DNA of 64,000 bases. Source: Isoetes taiwanensis. Lineage: Eukaryota > Streptophyta > Lycopodiopsida > Isoetales > Isoetaceae. This document shows positions 17,931-29,402 of this stretch, in pieces (positions within the stretch are counted from its first letter, which is position 1; the number at the start of each line of letters is the position of its first letter). The translations under genes were made by a program, and so were the position numbers. The notes below the pieces were generated by a model. The model was given only the letters and a program-made list of their open reading frames with translations, was not told the origin of the DNA and searched no databases. The stretch is from assembly GCA_021234155.1 (NCBI GenBank), contig JAJEKV010000002.1, positions 32,977,645-33,041,644 of the forward strand, given 5' to 3'.

Positions 17931-20133
17931 TGTGAGGATCATCACAAGTATTGTATAGAACAATGAGCCACACTATCAAAAAATTGCAAAAATTGAATGC
18001 GCTATTGGTATCATAAAGTTGCAAATTCTTGCCTAACTTTAACATGCTTCTTTGATAGCAGTAATGGAACAGGCTTGGCATACTTTGCTTGCTTGCAGTA
18101 CTGTATTGTATATTTTCTTTCTGTAAAGGGTAATATATTACCTCTTACCTGCATATGGGAAGGCAGTTGCTGCAAATCCCATGGATATTCATCTATACTT
18201 AATGAATTAGACAAACATTTACGATGTAGATTAGAGTTGGTCGTATCCGTCAACCAAATACGCATCTAAATATAGGAGAAGCATACTAGTAGACATAAAT
18301 TATGCAAAATTATGAAATGTTAGGAAGAAACATAGTGCATATTACTTTTCTGTACGTTTACTGACAAAACATTATGAAAAAGCAGCACTTGGTGGTATAT
18401 ATAACTGGAGCAGGTTTGCCACTGAGCATATTTGATGAGATTTAGTTTAAAACAGATGATATATCATATCATATCATAGACATGGTTTGACTCCAAAGCA
18501 TCCATTTTGCACCACTAATTGTTAAGCTCAAGTTTAGGAACTACAAGAACAGTGGGTGTAAAAGCTTTCTATTTCTCCTGCTGTGAGTGAGTTATAGACA
18601 GGATTTGCATGCTTTTGCTGTAATGCATCTTTATATTAGCCTATAATGCTCATCGGTTAAAGGTATTGGAAATGGAGAATACCACACAAGTAAACAATAG
18701 GAAGGATACTTACTTGGAGAGATTGTTCCAAGAGGAGACACACTAGTAAAATCATGGTAAATGAAAACACAATATTTGAGAATAGCTCCAACCATCCATT
18801 CCCTTGCTGCAAATGAGTGAAATAGTGGATGTGAATAGAAATCAATCAGACATATTTTTATCTATGAAGCGCTGCTCTTGGTCAAAACCTCTGTTTGTTG
18901 TTGCTCAGTAAGAGATTCTCCAAAGTGATGAATTACTGGGGCCTTTTGTATTCCTACTAGTCGGGACAGTTCTCTTGATGATGATACACCTCTGACATGC
19001 ATCAATACTAAATATTACAATCAACTTGAATGTAGGGTTTTTGTAACTGCCTGTAGACAGAGGCAAGCTACTGTGATGGACACAAATATAAGGAGACTGC
19101 TTGGGACACGATGCCAGCAGTCGCCACTAGTGAGACCAAGCTCACTGCTAACTCATCAACGCACGTTTAAGTCTAAAGCACTTTGGTCAGTGGAAGCCAG
19201 AATTATACTGTAAGTTAGCATGTGGAGGATATGTTACAAAATTACCATAAAAAATGCATCTTTCTTACCCTGTTTAAAATACAGCCTGTAGGTGTTGAAT
19301 AGAAAAAGGACATCGGAGCATGGAAAAGGGAATGCTGTTCCTAGCCCAACAACAGACAAGAGAAGCACTCTTGAAGAGGATTAAACATGGCACTGCCAAG
19401 AGAAAATGCGCAATACATAATCAAAAGTGTTTTATTAGCAGGAAGCAGGCTGCTACTAGGAAGAGTTGAAAGCATATGTGATTGCTGAATGCAAAACCCG
19501 TGCTGATTGCTCAACGGCTGCGGAGATCTGCAGATCAGCACGGGGCAGCAGTGCTTCAGCCCCCGCAGAAAAGCTTACCCATGTGATCGCTACTTTACTC
19601 TACCCTTCTAACTTTCCTCTTGATGCACCACTGTTTAGTTGGATTCTTCTTTTCTGTCTGTATAGTTGCACCCAAACATTGCAACGGATCAGAACGCAAC
19701 AGAACACAACGGAAATACGAATGCAGTTTGGGCCTCCGTGTTCCGAAACGATTTTTTTTGGGTTTGGGGGCAAACCCTTGTTTATGCGGGCTTGTGGCAT
19801 ATCCTAGGTATATGCTAGAATATCCTTAAGATATGCTGGTGACTGCTCCAAATCTCCTATTCCCGGTAAACTCGCGGTCACCTGGTAAAAAACTGGACGT
19901 CTCTGCTGGGAGGTAAAACCCTGTGCAGGTGTTCGACTCGTGGATCAAGCTGTACAATCTCTCTCGGATTTCCCTTCTTGATATTTCTTGCAGCTTTGGC
20001 AATACCGGTTGACAGCGGCCAGCCGTGAATGCTTTAGTTCCGCCAGTTGCTCTAAGAAATTTCGGGAAATAAGTGTCTCCAGTTTAGATTAAGATGGATT
20101 TTAAATTGTTAGGTTTAAGCAGAATAACAAATT
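17931..20133. other. Intergenic, no supported gene
   Basis: AT-rich DNA downstream of the oxidase. Small open frames (such as 19466-19807) lack motifs, and plus and minus frames overlap each other. A TATATCATATCATATCATAG-type run occurs near 18460-18480. No tRNA or other RNA gene was recognised. Confidence 0.4.
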
Positions 20134-21522
20134 TTGATATTGAAGGTCATTTATGGGGAAGTGGTTGTGTCCAGTGAAGTGCCGATTCCACGATCCTTAC
20201 GGCCTCCTCTTCAGAATAATCATGAAGGTCTTTTGAAGCAGAAGATTCTTTGTGCAGCCCATTCTAATATGCCAGCCCTAGTTCTTCAGAGAAGATTTTT
20301 GTGGCCAAGGGAAATACTTATGAGCTCTTGAAATGCGGCATTGCTCATATGCTTGTTGATCGCAGCATTGAAGATGAGGGTTTTTATAGACTGGAGTCAA
20401 TGGCTTCTAATCATGTGTGCAATCTTTCACTTCTGACACCTGAGGCCCTAAGAGAGCTTCTGCTAATCTTTTTGCCACCAGAGTGGGAAGGAAAGAAGTG
20501 TATCTCTTGGACCCCTGGTTTACATGGACACCCTAGTGCTGCTTGGATGGAATTGCTGTGGAGAATTTTGAAGAATTTTATGAGGATTTGTCATTTTTTT
20601 CTGGCTGGCCTTTGTTGTCTACATCTGATGGATGCCTTCTGCAGCTTTCAAAGGAAAGCCCTATAGTGATAAGAAATGAAGGTTGGAATGAGGTCATGGT
20701 CAGTTTTTTTAAAAGCACTAGATGCTTTCTTCTGGGAAAAGATTTCTCTATTTCTGACTCATATATAAATCAATATGTGCATGAGGCAAGTGCACTTGGG
20801 TTATTTAAGAATCTGCCTATGTTTGAGTCTTGTTGGGCTGATTCCAATAAGAAGCCTGTATTTTTAAGTTTATCAATGGCCGGTAACTGTGTTGCTCCTA
20901 GTAGGGTACCAGATGCTTTGCTTGGGAGAAGGTTTATTTGTTTGGATTCCGAAAAAGAGGAGGCTGTTTTGGAAAAGCACTTTAATATAAAAAAGCTGAC
21001 GAAGATGGGCTTTTATGAAGAGCATTTGATCAGTCTTCTTCTTTATCTTTCATTGGAGGCCCAAGGAGCTGCAATGCTTCATGTTCTTGAAGATGTAGAT
21101 GTGCTTCTGGATGGAACATCATCATTTAAGGAGTCCTTAAGTCAAATAAAATTTGTGCCCACTGGCTGTGGTACCATTGAAGCCCCTGGAAGGTATTCAC
21201 TCTTATATTATTTTTAGTAATTAGGAAATCTACAAGTTATCTACAGGTTCTTGGTTGTAAGTATCTCTGTGTATGCGTTTGTGCATAATGGAAAGGTCAG
21301 TGAATATCAGATGCTGGTCATAGTTCATCTTCTGTACATGCTTTAAAGACAAGAGTGATAATTAGATCGTTTTACTTAGCAAATTTAGGATCTTTGTGTG
21401 TTGCTAAATGACACTAATTGCTTCATTGTAAAAGAACATGCAGTTTGTACGGAGCATTAATAATGTAGAAACTTACCACCATTGCCCTTATTTCCAGGTT
21501 ATATGATCCTGATCTCCAATAA
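20134..21522 (+). pseudogene. Sacsin-like protein fragment, frameshifted, with one intron
   Basis: Three overlapping frames combine into one protein. 20134-20300 carries KILCAAHSNMPALVLQR. 20301 to about 20575 carries GNTYELLKCGIAHMLVDRSI, EDEGFYRLES and FLPPEWEGKKCISWTPGLHG. About 20575-21192 carries DLSFFSGWPLLSTSDGCLLQ, LPMFESC and FICLDSEKEEAVLEKHF. The LPPEW..W.PG..G.PS..W..LLW motif and the LPMFES block match plant sacsin homologues, very large chaperone-like proteins with repeated HSP90-type ATPase regions. Exon end 21192 is followed by a GT-AG intron (21193-21497) and a new exon reading RLYDPDLQ, then TAA. Two frameshifts (near 20300 and 20575) and a stop after eight residues mark it as a fragment of a much longer gene. 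Confidence 0.7.
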
Positions 21523-21749
21523 CGCAGGCCTTTTTCCTTCACACTACTTCTGTGGTGAAAGATGTGAATTTATTGTTCGTTCCCCTTTGGTCTGGTGGCA
21601 CCTTTGGGGAGGGATGCCCTACTAAAGAATGTCGCTACGCAAGCAAGTGCCAATGGAACGAATGGAAGCCTTCCACATACAGGGCAGCAGCATTTCACCG
21701 GCTGAAAGAGGCGGTCAAAATAGCGCCGCTCATTGCGAACACCAGTAGC

Positions 21750-22155
21750 TTCATGTTCTTGAAAGATGTAGATGTGGGATGGAACATCATCATTTAAAGG
21801 AGTCCCTTAAGTCAAATAAAATTTGGCCTTGTAGTATGAGGCTACTAAGTGAAGCCGGAGGTATTCACTCTTATATTATTTTTAGTAATTTAGGAATCCA
21901 CAAGGTTATCTCTGTGGGTTCTTGGTTGTAAGTATCTCTGTGTATCGTTTGTGCATAATGGAAGGAATCGGTGAATCTCCAGGATCAGTCTGGATTCATC
22001 ATACATTACATGCTTTAAAGACAAGAGTGGTAATTAGATCGTTTTGCCTTGGTTGGATCTTTGTGTGTTGCTAAATGACACTAATTGCTTCATTGAACCA
22101 TGGTTATGCAGGGCATTATATTGAAACTTACCGGTAACACTTATTTCCAGTTCCT
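21750..22155 (+). repeat. Degenerate duplicate of sacsin-like exon end and intron
   Basis: TTCATGTTCTTGAAGATGTA (21078) recurs as TTCATGTTCTTGAAAGATGT (21750). The similarity runs through the exon end (GGTATTCACTCTTATATTAT) and the whole intron to TTATTTCCAG. The offset is about 670 bp. The copy has many indels and no reading frame. Confidence 0.75.
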
Positions 22156-24520
22156 TAGAGTCCCGGGTTCAAGGCTCTGAGCACTTCATGCGCGGGCCTT
22201 GCAGCTACGGTTTGGGAAAGGCAGAGTAAATTCCGGTAATTCTTGTCTGCTAGGTCTAAAAGGTCCTTGAGGGAGGGATGGCCTACTAGATCGCGGCAAT
22301 GTGGGCAGCGTGCCAACAATGGCAGGAAAAGCTAAAGGTGGCGTTGCTATCACCCGGCAAAGAATATAAAAATAGTGCAGTTCGATGTGGTAGCTCAGGA
22401 GGTGACAGTCTCGAGGAAGGAAAATAAGTTTGTTGATGTTAATTTGGTTTGGACTGAGCTGAATTACTTTCTCTGGGATGAGATGCCTTATTAGAAAACA
22501 CCTTTCAGTGCATCAAGCTGAGATTATTCAGGTTCATCATCAATCCTCCTCTTGAAAACACTTTGGAGGCAAGGAACCAACAGTGCCATTCACTTTAAAT
22601 ACGGGTCAGTCTCAAGTCACCGGAATGGACAGTCTGGGGCACCATCGCGAATACTACGTCTTTGAAGAATGCTCTAGCGTAACTGCAAAACTGGTGGGAG
22701 GCTCCACCAAATGTTAGCAGGTTCTTGCTTCGGCTCAATCAAATAAGCGAGGAATATGTCCGGTTGCGTCACTTCGGGGTGAATGCATCATGGGTTTAAA
22801 GGGTCGTAGGCAGGATCAACAGGCGTTTCATAATTGCATTATGTTATGTTGCATGCAGAATCATGTTTGTAATCGCGATCCAATGTTTGATGGACATATT
22901 TGGGTGGATGATAGATTTTGATTCTACGAATGGCCTTGTTAGCGAGGCACCTGTGCTTCCGTTCCCCACCATTGCTTGACGGTTCAGGTGCATTACGCTG
23001 GTTTCAAGTCAGAGGTTTTCGGAGAAATTGATTACATTAATGTCCTCCGGCATTATAGCAAAGGAATTGAAAGGGGCAGTCTAGCAGCAAAACAACTTGA
23101 CTTGGTATTATAACTTATTGAGATCATTGCGGGGAATCGTACCACAGAAGCCCTTGATAATAATACTTGATTGGATTTATGCGATGCCTGCGGATATCAG
23201 TGCCGAAACACATCTCGTGATGCTCCTTAGGCGGCGGTAATGCCTTGAAAGCCAGGGCTTTTGCACCTTGTTGTCCGGATGTGAACAATGGTACGTGAGC
23301 TTGGGTTAAATCCCTGCGTTATCCATGGGTTCATGGGCAGGAAAGCAACCATGGTTGCTCTGGAGCCGATCAAATAAGCAGCCTTCTTAAAGTTTTTAAT
23401 TTTCCGTTAAAGTTCCACCGGTTATTTTACCATGTTTTGGTAGCCCGTATTTCAGGATGACAAATTTAAAATACAGCCATCCGGAATTTTCCTCCACTTC
23501 CGTTATCAGCAGCCGGTAAACTTTAAAGGTGGTCGTATCAACTAAACTGGTAAACCGCCGGCATAATTGGTGAACATCTTATCAGGGCATAGCCTTCTAC
23601 TTTCTTCCCGGTAGATGTTTTGTCAAGATTGGTACGCCGCTTTCCTTCTGAAGTGAGACTGAAATGGGATCGTTTCCCGTGCGAGTTAATCAACCAGCAG
23701 CAGCAGTTGAATGAATTACAAGCAGTTGACACAAGCAGGGGTTTACAATTAGTTAATCATCTTTTCCATGACATCTTGTTTAGGATCTTACTATGGATAG
23801 TAGCATACCGTAGTCCTCTTGCATGTCGAGTGTATAGAGATTGTGGTCGCGGTTGTGAGGTTAAATTTTTGATCCTATTTTATTCTTTGATTATTTGTTG
23901 ATGAAAATGCGGTCACCCGTACTGTCTTTGCATGCCCAAAATTTGAGGAAAATTAAAGAAATAGTTTTGTGGTGAAGATGGGTTGAGGATTCCTTTGATA
24001 AATGTTTTAAAATTGGCGCACACAGGGTATGCGGTGTTTCTCCTTTCTAGTTTTAATCCAATTGCATCACGATTTTCAGCTAAAATCTACTATAGGTTAA
24101 ATTAACGAGTTCATCTATGCGGGCAAGGCTATTGCTCGGGTATTGAATTGAAAAACATATTTCTTTAGTGCAGTGAGGCAGCTACGAGAATGCTGCTTGC
24201 TTTTTCCACAATATGCAAGTCATGTTGCTTAATTTGAATTGATTGTTAAAAGCGTGACTTTGAACTATGATTTGGACTGCACCCTCGGCCATGGAGAGGC
24301 AACCCCTCGTCTGCTGACACTTTGTTTTCATGCCCTAGAAAAGGTCGGTCAGATTTCAACTTGCTGGGCGTCGCGGTTATCAAAGCGTTTCGAGGAGTCC
24401 AGCGTGGCATCCTTCTTTAAAAATAATAGCAAATTATTTGACCGCGTCGTGGCCTACAGAACCCACCACGGATCACAAGATCCAAAGAGGAGAGAAAATG
24501 GAAGATAGAGCCAGGCCCCC
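22156..24520. other. No supported gene
   Basis: From here the sequence is richer in CGG/GGT words and has only short closed frames. Open stretches at 23620-23901 (+) and 23538-23732 (-) overlap each other and have no motifs. Confidence 0.35.
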
Positions 24521-24529
24521 AAATTGAGA

Positions 24530-25576
24530 CACCATAAGAGCACTCTGAGTTTGCCACGGCGTCTTCATGAGAATCTTTTAGGCTGGTATCCGCATACGCT
24601 TCGCGGCTTATCGGATAGCAGTGAATACAAAGCGCCTTCCCACGAGGAAGTTCTTCTCTTAATGCACTCTTTCCAAGAATATTTGGTGAGAGAAATCCAA
24701 AACCCTAAATGCCAAAAGTGCCACGGTTTCAATGCTGCTTTCTAAATGTGGAATTGAAAGCGAGGTTTCATTGTAGTGCCAGCTATCATGATTTTAGATT
24801 TGGACAAATTAACCTTCATACCTTTAGGCACTTTCAAAAAGCAGAGGCTAAGCTATCCAAATGTGATTACGAAATCCCACTTTCTTATACGCTAATAAGA
24901 TTACATCATCAACATATAGAGCAATTGAATGAGGAAAATCACCAATTTTGTGCACCGCTAAAGCTTCTCTGCATCAGCAGGGAATCTAATTCATCAATAA
25001 AGGCCCAAAGAGTAGGTGACAAGGGCATCCTTGTGGAACTCAATACATTATTTTGTATACATTATCAGAGTTTCTTGAAGCTTCACAATAACCTCCCGAG
25101 GAATATAATTTTGAACTAGTATATACGATGTCGTTGTGGAACACTTGATGTCGGCTCATCAGATAAGCAAGGTTCTTTCTAGAAGCGATTAATGTCCAAG
25201 GCTTTTACATTGAAATCCCGATAAAGCAAGATACAAAGCCTTTACGGGTTCTTTGGCTTTCAAATAATACCCTGAGTGCTGAGAGCATGATCTAAAGTAC
25301 CATGGTGCTTCCTAAAACTTGCACGAAATTTGGATCTTTTTATGTTATCATCGCCTACGAAGCTAAGCCTCTTCTCCAGCAATGAAGCAAAGCAATTTTG
25401 TGAACACATTTCCAATGAGAATGGTCTGTAATTATGCCTCGTGCTCTTGTCTCCTGACTTATAAATCGGGAAGACAAATTCTCCTTCCAAGCCTCGAGTC
25501 CTACGGGTGAAAGCATGTTGTAGTGGAACACTGCAGGTGTCCCCCCATCCCCTAAAAATGTGGTGGGAGATATCAA
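24530..25576 (-). mobile_element. Non-LTR (LINE) retrotransposon reverse transcriptase remnant
   Basis: On the minus strand, RT blocks appear in the right order across frames. VFPIYKSGDKS and HNYRP are near 25480-25430. LLEKRLSFV and KFRASFRKHHGTLDHAL follow. VPQGC then, after a shift, PLSPTLWAFIDELDSLL are at 25040-24970. The catalytic YVDDVILL (YADD box) is at 24916-24893. Downstream are a MKVNLSKSK-like stretch in a broken frame and KECIKRRTSSWEGALYSLL (about 24680-24625). This is the palm and thumb of a LINE-type reverse transcriptase. At least four frameshifts and stops inactivate it. The endonuclease domain and poly-A tail are not visible, so the element is truncated or rearranged. Confidence 0.8.
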
Positions 25577-25591
25577 ATTTGTGGTCGCGAT

Positions 25592-26368
25592 TTGGAAATG
25601 TTTGTTTGGCCTAGTGCATGTCTTGCCAGTTCAATCATTTTCTTGGGCGCAACAACCCGATTCCCTCGCCACCCGTCCCATTCTCAATTTCTCTCACTTG
25701 GTTCCATTCCAATCTCCCATAGAACCCGATTTCTAAACCCACGACCCACCCGTGCTACGGAAGCACGGCTATGGCGGCTTAATCGGTTTAGGATCCAATC
25801 CGGTTTCATACCTTCAGTATTTTAATTTGGAAGCAAATCTGCCTAAAATCTCAAACGAGACAGTGCAGAAAGAGAACTCGGAACAAGAGCAGGATCATAA
25901 AAGGCATGAAAGAAAGGAAAGACAAAGGAGGCTAAAGAAGAAATTAACAAAATTGCATCAGCGAGAGGGAGGGATCCCACCCGAGCGGCCTCCTACTAGT
26001 CGGATAGTGAAATTAAGAAGTGTACTCTTCATTTCCTTACTAGCACCACTAAAGGGCTTGTCTAACAGCGATAAGGAAAAGAAGATTTTACTAGAATTTC
26101 TTGGGATGGCCACAATGAATGAAGTATGGCGAAGAAAGATTTTAAACCAAGAGCATTATGGTCCAACAACCTCAGGGCTTCCATTCAACTTGTGAAAGTC
26201 AACAATGGCAGGTTGCTTAGCCAAAAGAGTAAGTTGCCCTTTGCTATGGCCGTAGAGGAAGCATTAATACCAAAGTGCTGTCCCAATAGGTGCTGGGGTT
26301 TTGGTAAAACTTCTTTGAGTGTTCATCCTAGGAATCTGCAAAACAAAATTAAGAAGAGAAGAAGATGA
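25592..26368 (+). pseudogene. Unidentified basic protein remnant
   Basis: Three consecutive open stretches in different frames look like one coding region. 25592-25825 has an Arg/Ser/Pro-rich start, possibly a targeting peptide. 25752-26195 carries KRHERKERQRRLKKKLTKLH, a strongly basic helix, and SDKEKKILLEFLGMATMNEV. 26126-26368 is Lys/Arg-rich to its end. No family was recognised. The Arg/Ser-rich, acid-poor N-terminus followed by a basic body would suit an organelle-imported RNA-binding or ribosomal protein, but this is only composition. Frame changes near 25800 and 26130 break it. Confidence 0.35.
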
Positions 26369-26598
26369 GTGCAAAGGTGGGTTTTGTACAAAAGAGTTAA
26401 GAGAAGCGGATGCAATTCCCAATTAATTAACACGAACTTGTGCGTAATTTTGGGCCAGAAAGCAGTGAGTCTCTCAAATGCAAGGATATTGGAACTCGAA
26501 GATTGGGCAGAAATGTAAGAGGGATCCATGCCCTCTCCTGTCTGGAAGAATCCACGGGTTATTTCATTTCTTCATCTTCACCACATTTTTATTGTTAA

Positions 26599-27210
26599 TG
26601 TGGTATGTGAAGTTAGTGATTGCTTGAAATTATGTGGTTCAGTAGTGAGGCCGTGGTGTAGAAATAAATGTTGTCAATATATGCTTTGTGGTGCCTAGTG
26701 TGGTAGCGAATAACATGGTGTAAAATACATGCTGTAATATATGCTATGTAGTTGCACTAGTGTGGTGAAAATATGGTGTAAAATAAATGCTCTAAATATC
26801 ACGGCTTTGTAGTTACTGGTGTGGTGAATAACATGGTGTAAAATAAATCTTTGTAATATATATGCTATGTGGTCCCTAATTGTGGTGAATAACATGGTGT
26901 GGTGCTAGTGTGGTGTCTAGTGTGAATTGCCAGTGTGGTGCCTAGTGTGATTTTTTAGTGTGGTGAAAATATGATGTAAGAGTAAATCTTGCTGTATATT
27001 CTATGTGGTGCACAGTGTGGTGAATAGCAGAATTTAAGGTGAATATACGTAATATATGCTATGTGGTGCCTAGTGTGAGTGAAAAATATGAGGTGTACAA
27101 TAAATTATATAATATATGCGTTGTAGTGCCTAAGTAGTGAGTGAATAAGGAGGAATTAATGCATGTCTATGTGGTGCTGAGTGTGGTGGAAAATGTAGTG
27201 TGCAATAAAT
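26599..27210 (+). repeat. Minisatellite, unit about 58-62 bp, roughly nine degenerate copies
   Basis: The unit reads approximately TAATATATGCTATGTGGTGC, then CTAGTGTGGTGAATAACATG and GTGTAAAATAAATG. Starts are visible near 26677, 26733, 26793, 26855, 26992, 27050, 27110 and 27163. The stretch 26890-26960 has extra short GTGTGGTGCCTA repeats. No reading frame is present. Confidence 0.85.
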
Positions 27211-28125
27211 ATCTTACGATCACCTTGTTATCTTCCTTGCAGTTACAATTGTTGAGGGAAATTCAAGGCGGAACATCTAGTGGTATGATCAAAAGCAGAG
27301 AGGATGTTTGAAAATTTTGAAACCATGGTTTGTTGTAAAATTAAAGGACTTCAATAGTTCTTTGCTGCATGCCATACCATGTGTTAGAATCTGAGATACA
27401 CTGCATAGATGGCTTCAATATGATATGAGAACTAAGCACCCAAAAGAAATTTTGCACTTGTGTCAGCTTTCTTGGTCGGAACTTTATATATAATTAGATG
27501 AAGTCTGAATACAAAATAAGTAGCACAAAGAAATTACCATGGTGGGGGAATTTTATGTGAGAAAACTAGCTTCCATAAGAGAGTGATGCAAAGGGTGAGT
27601 GTAAAGGTGTGGGATTAAGAGTTCCCTATCTGCCCACATGAACAATCTAGTGATAGTGGCATGGTGGAAATTAGAACTACCCACAGACTATGAAAAAAGC
27701 GTATTGAGAGATGGCGACAAGAGTCTAAGCTAAGTTCACCAACACAATAAGCGCAAGTCTTGTAGTGAACAAAATGTTGGAAGCTTCAAAATTTCCTTTA
27801 CACAACCAGGATATAGAAGTGTGACTGAGCCAATTACAAAGAAACTCATGACCTTTTGCACGGAGATGCTTACCTATCCGTGGTTGACTTATGAAAATTA
27901 TACTTTTAAGGAAGCGAGAATGAAGTTAGGTCAAAATACTTGTTGGAGTCCAACAACCGGATAACTATATTTGTTCAAATAACCCTGCTCCGAGGGTTGA
28001 TCCAGAGCCTTGAACCACCATTGAGAAGGAAACACACTACTATGTATTAGGATGATAGAAGCAAACACACTTTTTGTTCAACATTGTTTTATGAAACATT
28101 TTGAGTACTTAAAGCAGAAAAGGCA
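27211..28125. other. No supported gene; possible degraded upstream part of transposon
   Basis: No open frame over 60 codons has recognisable motifs. The sequence may be the decayed 5' part of the transposon protein that starts at 28126. Confidence 0.3.
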
Positions 28126-29177
28126 ATGTCCCCAAAACTTGACACCTATGTATTTTCAGATGGTGCTGCATCACAATTCAAAGCAGCAGGATCATTTATT
28201 TTGTTGGAAAGTACAGGTTGTGATCTGAGAGAGAGGTCAACTTATGATGTGGAACTTCTTTGGATCAAACCATGGAAAAAGGTGAACATGATGGGAAGGC
28301 GTGAATTGAAAAAGATGGATCACGAGGTCCTACAGCTTAAACATCACGACATTAAACTAAGATAATGCCCATGATGTGGTGAAGTGCGAGAGAAAACAAT
28401 TTCAATGTGGTACATGCAGTGGACTGAAAATGGAAAGGATTAGGAGAATACTTACGGGAAATAAAACACGAGGATATCAAGGAAAAGGAAGCAGATTAGA
28501 GGAACAATTCAGAGAAACCGGGCAAATTCATTGATCCATGGATTATTACGAGAGGAAATCCAACACATTATGCGAGAGCTATCATGTTGCAGCAATTGTT
28601 TGGATGGAAAAATGGACGTAATGAGAACAAAGTATATATAGATAGAATGGGGGACCTTGTAGTCGTTGACCATCCTCAATGTTCATCTGAGATGGAAGAG
28701 ACCTGCAAGTCTACAGGGGAGCCACTATACTCAACCTTGGCAAATGTACTTGCGAGGAAACGCAGAAGAGGCAGGCTTTGCGGTTGCTGCACCTAAAGGA
28801 GCGAGGAGGATTACGTATTTTGGATGTTACTATGCACCAAGCCAAAATTTGAGAGTTGAAAATGACTTCAAAAGCTGAGCGAAACTTGTTTATGAGAGTG
28901 AAACCGTTGTGGAGGGCATTTACTATAGAAAGAAGCCTCGGTCAAAGGTGATGTATGAGTTGTTGACAAAGCGAGCCAAAGTCCCTTGTATTCTCTGGAA
29001 ATTTGTGCTAATGGAGTTCCGTGCAATGAGATCAAGAAAGTTATATTTGTTTCTGAGGCTAGACGGGCGGATGAGGAAAAGATTCTAGAAAGAAAACTTG
29101 CAGAGGTTTTATCGATGAAGATAGCATGTCACGATGAAAGAATAGGCGAACACATTCTTCTGAGGTTAGGAAATGAT
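28126..29177 (+). pseudogene. Transposon-encoded protein remnant (SDG..QFK / FFG..HGKGEHDG type)
   Basis: The first frame (28126-28365) carries YVFSDGAASQFK (SDG at 28156). Shifted frames over 28250-28301 read WNFFGSNHGK and then KGEHDGKA. Near 28345 a further frame gives AHDVV. The order SDG-x-QF, then FFG-HGKG-DG, then NAHDVV is, from memory, shared by transposon-derived proteins in many eukaryotes, probably an RNase-H-like catalytic region with the first Asp in SDG. Further protein-like stretches at 28584-28796 (GDLVVVDHPQCSSEMEE), 28666-28878 and 28986-29177 may be its C-terminal part. Frame changes every 100-200 bp show it is dead. The superfamily cannot be named from the sequence alone. 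Confidence 0.5.
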
Positions 29178-29336
29178 TGAAATTTTGAATATGTTGTTGT
29201 GTCTTGCCTTGTTTAGAATAATATAAAACTCAATTCCATGCTCAATTGTATTTTGATGTCCTTATTTCAATGTATATGTTCCCGTGTAATATGTAATTTC
29301 ATATCGTGATGTCCCCGATGCCAACATGCCCGGAGT

Positions 29337-29402
29337 TCACCACATGTTTCACCACATGTTTCACCACATGTGTTTCACCACATGTGGTGACACATGTTCA
29401 CC
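29337..29402. repeat. Short tandem repeat TTCACCACATGT with palindrome
   Basis: TTCACCACATGT-like 12-mers occur four times in a row, the last inside the palindrome ACCACATGTGGT. The word is related to the TGTGGTG core of the 26.6 kb minisatellite, read on the other strand. Confidence 0.7.

Noticed and set aside
19466-19829. Plus-strand open frames downstream of the oxidase
   Set aside because: Three overlapping frames on both strands share the same bases, with no motif and no splice context.
22140-22200. tRNA-like GGTTCAAGGCTC near a GAGTCCCGGG string
   Set aside because: No matching acceptor stem, D arm or anticodon arm could be found around it.
29337-29402. Possible CRISPR repeat-spacer block
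   Set aside because: The 12-bp units are head to tail with almost no spacer; it is a simple tandem repeat.
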